This document shows, in pieces, positions 29,368 to 35,689 of a stretch of DNA of 35,781 nt. The notes under the pieces were generated by a model. It searched no databases, was not told the DNA's origin, and worked only from the letters and a program-made list of their open reading frames with translations. Made by a program: the position numbers and the translations under genes. Position 1 is the first letter of the stretch. Each line of letters opens with the position of its first letter. Origin of the DNA: a virus; IMG/VR virus record IMGVR_UViG_3300007735_000670, positions 1 through 35,781 of that record. One strand, written 5' to 3'.

Positions 29368-30551
29368 AAGCAAAGATAAAAGTTGGGCAGGTTGCCTCAG
29401 TTGCTATCTCATCGCTTGAGGCATATCCAACAAACCCTCGTCGTGGTGATATTGAAGCGATTGCTCAATCACTTAAAGCCCATGGGCAGTACAGACCGAT
29501 TGTGGTTCAGTACGGCTCAAACTTTATCTTGGCGGGAAACCACACATACAAAGCGGCAAAGAAACTTGGCTGGAAGAAAATCAAGATTACTTATGTAGAT
29601 GTAGATGAAGAGAGCGCTCGCAAGATTGTTTTGGCTGATAATCGCCTGACTGACCTAGCAAGTTACAACGAGCCTCTTCTCAAATCTCTCCTTAACGCTT
29701 TACCTGAACTTGAGGGTACGGGCTTTACTCAATCTGAGGTTGAGACTTTAGATAGATTGATAAGCGGTAAAGACAAAGACAACATAACCGACTCTAAGCC
29801 TTTACCTAGTGACCCTGAAGTAAAGATTAGCGCTTGGAAGTTTACAGTCGAGATGGAGGCTTACAAGGCTTGGAAAGAGCAACTATACGCGGAGGCTCCG
29901 ACAAAGCAGAAAGCAATCAAAGCAATCAAGGAGCGCCTAGGTTTTCCTGAGCGTAAGCCCGTCGAGCCTGACACACAGCCTGAGCGAAGCGAGAGTTCAC
30001 CCGAGGACATTGAGACAGTTGCAATCAATGAGATTAAAGTTCACCCTCTCAACCCGCGTGAGGGCGATGTAGGCACAATCATTCAGTCCCTTGAGGTAAT
30101 GGGTCAGTACCGACCTATCGTGGTCAATAAGCGCACCAAGCACATTCTTTCGGGGAATCATACTTATCAAGGAGCAGTTCAATTAGGGTGGGAAAAGATT
30201 GCCGTGCATTGGGTTGATGTTGATGATGTGGAGGAAATCAAAATTCTTATCGTCGATAACCGAACTTCTGACTTGGCAACTTACGACCCACAGGAGTTAA
30301 ACAAACTTCTAACCAGTACGGGCTTGCGGGGAACAGGCTTTACTGCTGAAGAGGTTGCTGAAATCTTGGGCGGGGGAAAATCCAAGCCTGGGCATATTCC
30401 TGTGGGTCGTACAACTATCCGAGTAGGCGAACATTCAATGCGAGTTCACACAGAGGACTTAAACGAATGGGCGAATTCTATTTATGGCTGGAAAGATATT
30501 GCTGAGTTATTATTTATACCTATTGAGGCTTGTACAACCGAGGTAGAATAA
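29364..30551 (+). CDS. tandem ParB-like domain protein
   Basis: A 395-residue protein with two ParB N-terminal-like domains. Domain one has NPRRGDIEAIAQSLKAHGQYRPIVV, then ILAGNHTYKAAKKLGW and VLADNRLTDLASY (25-~115). Domain two has NPREGDVGTIIQSLEVMGQYRPIVV, then ILSGNHTYQGAVQLGW and VDNRTSDLATY (228-~315). GNHTY stands where chromosomal ParB has GERR. Between them is a helical and Pro/Glu-rich linker. The fold family includes CTP hydrolases, nucleases and kinases. It is coupled to the cmoA-like gene by an ATGA overlap. Its role could be DNA binding, packaging marking or base hypermodification; none is shown. Confidence 0.8.
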   Translation: MKAKIKVGQVASVAISSLEAYPTNPRRGDIEAIAQSLKAHGQYRPIVVQYGSNFILAGNHTYKAAKKLGWKKIKITYVDVDEESARKIVLADNRLTDLASYNEPLLKSLLNALPELEGTGFTQSEVETLDRLISGKDKDNITDSKPLPSDPEVKISAWKFTVEMEAYKAWKEQLYAEAPTKQKAIKAIKERLGFPERKPVEPDTQPERSESSPEDIETVAINEIKVHPLNPREGDVGTIIQSLEVMGQYRPIVVNKRTKHILSGNHTYQGAVQLGWEKIAVHWVDVDDVEEIKILIVDNRTSDLATYDPQELNKLLTSTGLRGTGFTAEEVAEILGGGKSKPGHIPVGRTTIRVGEHSMRVHTEDLNEWANSIYGWKDIAELLFIPIEACTTEVE

Positions 30552-30555
30552 AGAC

Positions 30556-30684
30556 ATGGAAAAGAAAATAGGACGATACTGGTTCGCTTGGGGACGCAAC
30601 AGCGGATTCGCTTTAGGGTTCTCGATTGATAAATACCATTGGACTATTGACTTGGGATTTTGGTACATAGGGCAGGAGTTCTAG
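30556..30684 (+). CDS. 42-residue phage protein (GFALGFSIDKYHWTIDLGFWYIG type)
   Basis: A short gene missed by length cut-offs: MEKKIGRYWFAWGRNSGFAL, then GFSIDKYHWTIDLGFWYIGQEF. It is aromatic and beta-strand-like. Small proteins with a GxGFSIxxYxxxIDLGFWYIG pattern recur in phages, function unknown. It sits between the ParB-like gene and the small terminase gene, and its stop TAG shares a base with the terminase GTG (TAGTG), which supports both. Confidence 0.65.
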   Translation: MEKKIGRYWFAWGRNSGFALGFSIDKYHWTIDLGFWYIGQEF

Positions 30685-31202
30685 TGGCGACGGCAGTAGT
30701 GAAGAAGCAACCCGCTAAACCAAAGGGACGACCTAAAGGAACAACAGTTCTCCTTGATGATACTAAGCGCGAAGAGTTGCTGAACCTGATTGTGCTTGGC
30801 TTGCCAATAAATAAGGCAGTAGCAATGGTGAACATTGCTGAGTCCACTTTCTACAACTGGATGAGCCGTGGAATGGTTGAACGGGATAGATTGGCGACGC
30901 TTCCTGATGCTAAACCTAAACCCGAGGAGAAAATATATTTAGATTTTTTGGAGTCTCTCACACGGGCGCGAGCGGAAGCAATCGCTAAAAAGGTGGCAGT
31001 CGTATCAAGTGCGGCGAGTCAAGGAGATTGGAAAGCATCGGCTTGGTGGTTAGAGCGTCAAGTCCCTGAAGATTTTGGTCGGATAGATAAGCAAGAGGTT
31101 CTATCTCATTCCGTGTCAGAGGTCAGAGTTACAGTCACCATGGGAGAACTTCAAGAGAAGATAGCCAAAGTCCTCGAGTCCCGTAAGACAAAGAGCGCTT
31201 AA
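30684..31202 (+). CDS. terS: terminase small subunit
   Basis: A 172-residue protein starting at GTG with AGGAG 7 bases upstream. The basic N-terminus (KKQPAKPKGRPKG) is followed by a helix-turn-helix (LGLPINKAVAMVNIAESTFYNWMSRG), a long helical centre with FLESLTRARAEAIAKK, and the segment ASAWWLERQVPEDFGRIDKQEV, which is typical of small terminases of actinobacteriophages. It recognises the phage packaging site and recruits the large subunit. A GTG start is chosen because the upstream ATG overlaps the 42-residue gene. Confidence 0.85.
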   Translation: MATAVVKKQPAKPKGRPKGTTVLLDDTKREELLNLIVLGLPINKAVAMVNIAESTFYNWMSRGMVERDRLATLPDAKPKPEEKIYLDFLESLTRARAEAIAKKVAVVSSAASQGDWKASAWWLERQVPEDFGRIDKQEVLSHSVSEVRVTVTMGELQEKIAKVLESRKTKSA

Positions 31203-31205
31203 GCC

Positions 31206-32807
31206 ATGACCGAGAGACTTCTCGATAAGTTCCTCGAAAGTGATTCCATGAAGCAAGCCGAGTTGCTTGCCATGCTTACACCTGAAGAGCGTCATGCCTT
31301 ATTAGTAATCCTTGATGCTGAGTTAGATAACCCTTGGGCTAGATGGCAGAACGACCCAGTTGGATTCGTTGAGCAAGGGCTAGGCGAAACCTTATGGAGT
31401 AAACAAAAAGAGATTCTCACTTCATTAACACAAAATAAAAGAACGGTAGTTCCTGCTTGTCACGCGCCTGGGAAATCTCACTTAGCGGCGAGAGCGGTAG
31501 CGTGGTGGTTATCTACACATCCCGCAGGTACAGCAGTTGCAATTACAACAGCGACCACACACCGACAGGTGAGAAACATTATGTGGCCGCATATTAGAAG
31601 AGTTCACGCTAAACATAATCTGCCTGGGGAAGCCGATACGGTTCAATGGAAAATAAATGGCACCGTAGTTGGATACGGATTTAGTCCAAGCGCTCATGAT
31701 GAAACAGCGGTTCAGGGTATCCACGCACCTAACTTGCTCGTAGTAGTTGATGAGGCTGGTGGTTTATCGGACACAATCGGTGGCGCACTTGAATCTCTTA
31801 TGACGGGTGGCAATACCAAACTTCTTGTACTTGGTAACCCGCCAACAGACACAGAGCAAACTTGGTTCGAGCGTATCTGTTCGAGTCCGCTCTATAACAT
31901 CATTTCGATTGGCGCTTATGACACACCAAACTTTACGGGTGAGCCAACAGGCAGATGTCGCTCATGCCCTGATTACATTGAAGAGCATGAAGTTAAGACG
32001 CACCTCGTAGACCAAACTTGGGTCAATGATGTTATCTCTGAATTCGGTGAGGATTCTCCATTCGTTGAAGCCCGTGTTATGGCGCAGTTCCCTAAGTCGA
32101 GTACGGGCAAGGTCATTCCTTTTGCTTGGGCTGAATTAGCAACAGAGAACGAAGAGCCACTTGAATCACAGATAATTAAACTTGGAGTAGATATTGCATC
32201 AGATGGCGGAGATGAGTTTGTTATCGCTCGCCTAGATGGTTATGCAGTTAGCATCGTTCACCGTTCATCAGGTAAACAAAACGCTAACGCAGTTGATGTC
32301 GCAGGTGTGGTCATGCGAGAGATTGAGAATTGCATCAAGATACATAGCGAGCGCGGATTACGAGACCGAGTTCGAGTTAAGGTCGATACCATCGGATTAG
32401 GTTGGGGCGTTGTCTCCATGTTGGATAGATGGGTCAAGGAGCGCCAATTACCCGCTGACATCATTGGAGTCAATGTTGCCGAGAAGCCTAAAGACCAAGC
32501 CAAGTTCAAGAATCAAAGAGCCGAGATGTGGTGGAACGCTCGTCAGATGTTGCAACCCAAAGAGGGTAAACAAGATGTGCGATTGAATGTAGATAGGTTC
32601 GTGCTATCACAGTTGGCAGGACCAACTTATACATCGGATGCGTCGGGTCGAGTTGTTATTGAGTCGAAGATAGATATGAAGAAACGGGGCGTCGCTTCCC
32701 CTGACCGCGCTGAAGCAATACTCTTAGCGCTCTATGAAAACAAGTCAGTCATTCAAAGCATTGCGCCAATATCCATTGGTCAATCAAATCAATGGGGAAC
32801 ACTATGA
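31206..32807 (+). CDS. terL: terminase large subunit
   Basis: A 533-residue packaging motor. ATPase: Walker A ACHAPGKS (84-91), a Q-rich/His stretch TATTHRQVRNIMWPHIR, Walker B LLVVVDEAG (177-185) and coupling motif LVLGNPP (207-213). Nuclease: D329 in GVDIASDGGDEFV, D393 in VDTIGLGWGV and the C-terminal acidic ASPDRAEAILL. Length and motif order are normal. Three bases separate it from the small subunit, and the next ATG overlaps its stop (ATGA). Confidence 0.95.
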   Translation: MTERLLDKFLESDSMKQAELLAMLTPEERHALLVILDAELDNPWARWQNDPVGFVEQGLGETLWSKQKEILTSLTQNKRTVVPACHAPGKSHLAARAVAWWLSTHPAGTAVAITTATTHRQVRNIMWPHIRRVHAKHNLPGEADTVQWKINGTVVGYGFSPSAHDETAVQGIHAPNLLVVVDEAGGLSDTIGGALESLMTGGNTKLLVLGNPPTDTEQTWFERICSSPLYNIISIGAYDTPNFTGEPTGRCRSCPDYIEEHEVKTHLVDQTWVNDVISEFGEDSPFVEARVMAQFPKSSTGKVIPFAWAELATENEEPLESQIIKLGVDIASDGGDEFVIARLDGYAVSIVHRSSGKQNANAVDVAGVVMREIENCIKIHSERGLRDRVRVKVDTIGLGWGVVSMLDRWVKERQLPADIIGVNVAEKPKDQAKFKNQRAEMWWNARQMLQPKEGKQDVRLNVDRFVLSQLAGPTYTSDASGRVVIESKIDMKKRGVASPDRAEAILLALYENKSVIQSIAPISIGQSNQWGTL

Positions 32808-33184
32808 GTCGCTCTGATTGGGATTTAGATTTACGCTTCGGGCAAGAAGGCGAGGTTATAGTGAATTCACTATTGACCGCACCGATTGAAACAGTTGAAG
32901 TCAAACGAGATAGGCGCTGGAAAGAAACAGGCAATCTCTACATTGAAACCGAGTGCTGGTCAAATGTCTTAGATTGCTGGTACGCATCAGGCATCAGTAC
33001 GAGCAAGGCAAGTCATTGGTCATTTATCCTTGAGGATTCCGTGCTGACAGTACCTACCGAAAGAGTTAGCAAGGCAGTAGCGTTTTACGGGGTAAGGCGT
33101 GAGATGAATCGCCCTGAGTATTCAACCAAGGGATTCACAATCACAGTTGCAGATTTATTAAAGGTTACTTCTCTTCATCCTTAA
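32804..33184 (+). CDS. PD-(D/E)XK-like nuclease-fold protein
   Basis: A 126-residue protein with the beginning FGQEGEVIVNSLL (12-24), then VEVKRDRRWKETGNLYIETE (31-50) and ASGISTSKASHWSFIL. This order (an acidic residue in the first helix, then ExK and a GN-x-YIE strand) is that of small PD-(D/E)XK proteins common in phages. It could be a resolvase-like or packaging-associated nuclease. It overlaps terL by 4 bases. The 3' end overlaps a minus-strand gene by 20 bases. Confidence 0.7.
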   Translation: MSRSDWDLDLRFGQEGEVIVNSLLTAPIETVEVKRDRRWKETGNLYIETECWSNVLDCWYASGISTSKASHWSFILEDSVLTVPTERVSKAVAFYGVRREMNRPEYSTKGFTITVADLLKVTSLHP

Positions 33185-33278
33185 AGTTCCAGTCAATCTC
33201 AATCCACTTGGAATCGTAGTAAGCCTTGATGGAAAATCCAAGAGCAACAAGGCTTACTACAAGAGCCAACTTATCCAT
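33165..33278 (-). CDS. 37-residue single-span membrane protein
   Basis: A short gene (MDKLALVVSLVALGFSIKAY, then a charged/aromatic tail YDSKWIEIDWNFKDEEK). Residues 4-18 form a membrane segment. Its ATG lies 8 bases inside the end of the upstream minus-strand gene, so translation is probably coupled. The 3' end runs 20 bases into the convergent PD-(D/E)XK gene, with no terminator visible between them. Confidence 0.55.
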   Translation of the reverse strand: MDKLALVVSLVALGFSIKAYYDSKWIEIDWNFKDEEK

Positions 33279-33456
33279 TAGGCAGTTCGGTTTTATCAAT
33301 CAAGAAAGTATCTCTCTTGCTGACAAATCCTCCTTCTGCATCTAACTTATCTTTAGCCTGTGGTTCATTATCGGCAAAGACATGAACAATCATTTCAACC
33401 TTATATGAAAATAGTTCCTTCTTTGCTGGCTTTATTTCCTTTACTTCTTTTGCCAT
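33271..33456 (-). CDS. small protein with Lys-rich N-terminus
   Basis: A 61-residue protein. Residues 1-14 are Lys/Glu-rich; the rest has FSYKVEMIVHVFADNEPQAKDKLDAEGGFVSKRDT, a short beta-alpha-beta-like pattern seen in many small phage proteins. An AGGAG sits at 33463-33467 on the minus strand before the ATG. Function unknown. It belongs to the leftward operon. Confidence 0.6.
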   Translation of the reverse strand: MAKEVKEIKPAKKELFSYKVEMIVHVFADNEPQAKDKLDAEGGFVSKRDTFLIDKTELPNG

Positions 33457-33521
33457 TACTTGCTCCTAACTCGAGAGAGTCTGAGTTTCCCACGCTTTCG
33501 GTAAATAGACCAGTTACGCAT
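33456..33521 (-). CDS. possible 21-residue basic leader peptide
   Basis: MRNWSIYRKRGKLRLSRVRS plus a final Lys. Its ATG lies 8 bases inside the end of the upstream minus-strand gene and its stop shares a base with the next ATG (TAATG), so it exactly bridges the two genes. Highly basic. It could be a true micropeptide, a coupling device or chance. Confidence 0.35.
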   Translation of the reverse strand: MRNWSIYRKRGKLRLSRVRSK

Positions 33522-33696
33522 TTTTGTTTGCATGGATTTTCTTCCATCTTTTGACTATCTCAGTACCTTTTTCAAGCCCGTACTTGTTATACAAAATCTG
33601 ACATTGCCTCAGAGTTAAACCTGTATGCGGATGAGATGACGAGAGAATCCCCTTGCCAAACTCATCCACTAGGTCATTGAGTATCTCGTCGCTCAC
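33514..33696 (-). CDS. small helical hypothetical protein
   Basis: A 60-residue helical protein (ILNDLVDEFGKGILSSSH, LTLRQCQILYNKYGLEKGTEIVKRWKKIH). The middle (LTLRQCQILYNKYG) resembles small helix-turn-helix-like segments but is too short to call. It overlaps the upstream gene by 4 bases. Function unknown. Confidence 0.55.
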   Translation of the reverse strand: MSDEILNDLVDEFGKGILSSSHPHTGLTLRQCQILYNKYGLEKGTEIVKRWKKIHANKNA

Positions 33697-34088
33697 GCTA
33701 AGACACTCTCAGGCTGGATGTCATAAACTGATTCATAGAGCAGTTGTCCGCTTTCCCAATCTGACCAGTCGCCATCGCTGGAGATTTTGATATTGTCCCC
33801 AAAGATTTTCTTAGCAAGGATTAGTGAAGCAGTCACCGCTGTGTCGTAAGGCTTTTGAGCAGTTTTACAGAAGTTGAAATCAACCCCGTCAGCGCTCACA
33901 AAGAATGATTCATGAGCATTGGCTCCGACTCCATTGAATACAATTTTGTCATCGCCGTACTCTTCATCGGCAATCTCGATTCCTGCTTCTTGAGCAGTAG
34001 CCACTAATTGCTTGACACCTTCAGCGAACTCAATGAACTTTTCTTGGGATGGTTCCTCAATAAAGTTCCAGTAATGTGTGTACCCCAT
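33693..34088 (-). CDS. conserved phage protein, MGYTHYW family
   Basis: A 131-residue protein with MGYTHYWNF at the N-terminus and FCKTAQKPYDTAVTASLILAKKIFGDNIKISSDGDWSDW toward the C-terminus. This family is recognised from phage and bacterial genomes as a conserved hypothetical; no activity is established that I know. The conserved Cys/Lys/Tyr/Asp pattern could be a binding site. It is a likely early accessory or host-interaction gene by position. Confidence 0.75.
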   Translation of the reverse strand: MGYTHYWNFIEEPSQEKFIEFAEGVKQLVATAQEAGIEIADEEYGDDKIVFNGVGANAHESFFVSADGVDFNFCKTAQKPYDTAVTASLILAKKIFGDNIKISSDGDWSDWESGQLLYESVYDIQPESVLA

Positions 34089-34089
34089 T

Positions 34090-34458
34090 TTATGCGTTCT
34101 CCTTTTCTGAGTTCTTCTCTAGGCATTGTTGCCTCCACCAAGCACCGCCATAAGTTGATGCTGGAGTTAAAACATTGATGAATGATTCAGGAGCCTCGTA
34201 GTACAAAGGCTCGGCTGATTCGCCGATGACCTTTGTGAACACCTGACCATTCCTGCGCTGAGTTAGAAACACAGACGCAAAGATTGAATTGTCCTCAAGT
34301 TTCTTTAGGGCTACATAGAAAGCCTTTTGACCATCTACATTCTTGCCCTCAAAAATCTTGACGCTCTCATAGATTCCGTCATAAGTACGACGGATGTAAT
34401 ACTCAATAAATGCTCGAGTTGTAATGTTGCTACCTACTGGAGTTACATCCCACCCCAT
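34090..34458 (-). CDS. conserved phage protein, MGWD-type (DUF6927-like)
   Basis: A 122-residue protein opening MGWDVTPVG, then YDGIYESVKIFEGKNVDGQKAFYVALKKLEDNSIFASVFLTQRR and LYYEAPESFINVL. The order (MGW start, FYVALKK, SVFLTQR, PESF) resembles DUF6927-type proteins common in phages and plasmids. The family is of unknown function. The next gene starts one base later. A GGAGAA ribosome binding site for the next gene lies in its end. Confidence 0.65.
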   Translation of the reverse strand: MGWDVTPVGSNITTRAFIEYYIRRTYDGIYESVKIFEGKNVDGQKAFYVALKKLEDNSIFASVFLTQRRNGQVFTKVIGESAEPLYYEAPESFINVLTPASTYGGAWWRQQCLEKNSEKENA

Positions 34459-34830
34459 TTATGCCACCGCCTTTTCTTTGATGATGTTTTCAACAGTTTG
34501 AGCGTGTTGCTTGAAGATTGATTTGAACAATTCTTCTTCGCCAACAATCCACTTGCCAATATCCTTGATGCCAAATTCGCGCTTGTCGTATCTATCTCCA
34601 GCCTTGCCATTCTTTAAGATAGATACATAACTGACTTTGATGTATGGCTCAGGAATATAAGCGCCATCTTCCCAAACGCTTTGAATGTAGACATAGTTCA
34701 AGTAAAACTCCTTGTCAAAGATTTTGACCTTGACTGGGTTTTCCTCAGTTGAGAAACTCAAACTTGTGTTTGCTTCATGATGAACAGTTGTGACAGTTTT
34801 GCCACTTGATTCAATCTCATATTTACTCAT
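34459..34830 (-). CDS. hypothetical protein, first gene behind promoter D
   Basis: A 123-residue protein, mostly beta (TTVHHEANTSLSFST, VKVKIFDKEFYLNYVYIQSVW, IKVSYVSILKNG) with a helical C-terminus. I do not recognise it. It directly follows a copy of the phage promoter and a hairpin with the ribosome binding site in its loop, which fixes its ATG, so it is expected to be strongly expressed. Confidence 0.65.
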   Translation of the reverse strand: MSKYEIESSGKTVTTVHHEANTSLSFSTEENPVKVKIFDKEFYLNYVYIQSVWEDGAYIPEPYIKVSYVSILKNGKAGDRYDKREFGIKDIGKWIVGEEELFKSIFKQHAQTVENIIKEKAVA

Positions 34831-34831
34831 T

Positions 34832-34853
34832 TTGTTCTCCTCTCTAAGAACAA
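34832..34853 (-). promoter_or_regulatory. hairpin with Shine-Dalgarno sequence in the loop, copy D
   Basis: Read on the minus strand: TTGTTCT, loop TAGAGAGG, then AGAACAA, a perfect 7-bp stem holding the ribosome binding site in an 8-base loop, ending two bases before the ATG. It has the same layout as 11733-11754 and 35540-35558 but a different stem sequence. Confidence 0.55.
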
Positions 34854-34857
34854 GTCC

Positions 34858-34877
34858 AGTTTATCATAACTGGGGTT
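34858..34877 (-). promoter_or_regulatory. phage promoter core, copy D
   Basis: On the minus strand it reads AACCCCAGTTATGATAAACT: the AACCCC block, GTT and an extended -10 (TG-A-TAAACT). The spacing between blocks is identical to copies A and C. It lies in the gap between the 136-residue gene upstream and the 123-residue gene it drives. Confidence 0.65.
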
Positions 34878-34891
34878 AATAATCCAATCTA

Positions 34892-35302
34892 TTAGTGACC
34901 AGTTGAAGCCTGTTTTGGCTGACCGTCCCACAACCATGCGTTCACCACAGAATTGATTCTGATGGCAGGGTCACCGTAACCGTACTGAATACGGTGCTGA
35001 GTAATTGGCGGATACTTGATGTCGTACTCGCCTGTTTCGCGGTTGTAAACCGCACGACCCTTGATTTCACCTGTTGATTTAGTTGTCCAGTAATCGCCAC
35101 CGCCATAAGTCGCATCTTCTCTAGTCTGACCTGTTTGCTGAACCCATACAGTTGCCTTTGTAGCGCGTACTACTTTGTAAAACTCAACATTAGTTTGGTC
35201 ATAGCCCCAAGATGTGTAGAAGATGTCTCCTACTTTGACTTCTCGCTTTTCAGGCTCAACAACTATTGAACCGCCTTCGTTTAGATAGTCACTTGTACTC
35301 AC
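34892..35302 (-). CDS. conserved small phage protein (VGDIFYTSWGYDQTN type)
   Basis: A 136-residue protein beginning at GTG (GTGA overlap with the upstream stop). The core VKVGDIFYTSWGYDQTNVEFYKVVRATKATVWVQ is a pattern I recognise from small phage and plasmid proteins of unknown function and could be an SH3-like barrel. The C-terminal half (ITQHRIQYGYGDPAIRINSVVNAWLWDG) is also beta-rich. It is the second gene behind promoter C. Confidence 0.6.
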   Translation of the reverse strand: MSTSDYLNEGGSIVVEPEKREVKVGDIFYTSWGYDQTNVEFYKVVRATKATVWVQQTGQTREDATYGGGDYWTTKSTGEIKGRAVYNRETGEYDIKYPPITQHRIQYGYGDPAIRINSVVNAWLWDGQPKQASTGH

Positions 35303-35538
35303 TTGATTATCTCCCCTCCGTTTTGAATGATGATGTCTCTGACGCGTTCTCTATCGACGCTATCGCCACCGCCCCATGTGGTTTGCTGGTGAATTGCTCC
35401 GACATAAGTTTTAACCGCTTTCGTAATCGCCTCAACAGTTGCGCCCTTGATTGGGAAAACACCAGTTTCAGGATTGTAGAAAGTGTGAACATATTCAACG
35501 AAATCTAATATCTCGTTGTTTTCTATCTGAATCGCCAT
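35299..35538 (-). CDS. small hypothetical protein, first gene behind promoter C
   Basis: A 79-residue protein beginning MAIQIENNEILDFVEYVHTF, then GVFPIKGATVEAITKAVKTYVGA and DSVDRERVRDIII. The sequence is unfamiliar. The start at 35538 is fixed by GAGAGGAGGACGAG just upstream; a longer in-frame start would lie within the -10 region and cannot be used. It leads the leftward operon. Confidence 0.65.
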   Translation of the reverse strand: MAIQIENNEILDFVEYVHTFYNPETGVFPIKGATVEAITKAVKTYVGAIHQQTTWGGGDSVDRERVRDIIIQNGGEIIK

Positions 35539-35539
35539 C

Positions 35540-35558
35540 TCGTCCTCCTCTCGGACAA
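35540..35558 (-). promoter_or_regulatory. hairpin with Shine-Dalgarno sequence in the loop, copy C
   Basis: On the minus strand: TTGTCC, loop GAGAGGA, GGACGA, a 6-bp stem with one G-U pair. The loop again contains the ribosome binding site, and the start codon follows one base after the terminal G. Weaker than copy D. Confidence 0.45.
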
Positions 35559-35562
35559 CACC

Positions 35563-35582
35563 AGTATAACACAACGGGGGTT
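35563..35582 (-). promoter_or_regulatory. phage promoter core, copy C
   Basis: On the minus strand: AACCCCCGTTGTGTTATACT, with an extended -10 (TG-T-TATACT) and the AACCCC block at the same spacing as copies A and D. It drives the leftward genes from 35538. It is adjacent to the direct-repeat tract and SOS-like box on the right. Confidence 0.7.
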
Positions 35583-35604
35583 AGAAATCATCCCCAAATA
35601 GGGC

Positions 35605-35657
35605 TAAATTTGTCCCTAAATTTGTCCCTAAATTTGTACGCACAATGTACGCACAAT
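35605..35657 (+). repeat. short tandem direct repeats (iteron-like)
   Basis: Two perfect 12-bp units TAAATTTGTCCC (35605-35616 and 35617-35628) and a third partial one (35629-35637) are followed by two copies of GTACGCACAAT (35636-35646 and 35647-35657). They lie between divergent transcription units: the minus-strand operon and the gene entering from 35690. They may be operator sites, replication iterons or packaging-recognition repeats. Confidence 0.6.
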
Positions 35658-35673
35658 TCGAACAGATGTTCGC
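35658..35673 (+). promoter_or_regulatory. LexA/SOS-box-like palindrome
   Basis: TCGAACAGATGTTCGC contains the perfect CGAACA-GA-TGTTCG palindrome, matching the Gram-positive SOS consensus CGAAC-N4-GTTCG. It is placed in the divergent gap 17 bases upstream of the ATG at 35690. It may link expression of the adjacent genes to the host SOS response. Confidence 0.55.
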
Positions 35674-35689
35674 CTGATACCCTTAGCGC

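Noticed and set aside
35539-35574. Longer start of the minus-strand gene at 35574
   Set aside because: It would begin within the -10 region of promoter C; the GAGAGGAGG site fits the ATG at 35538.
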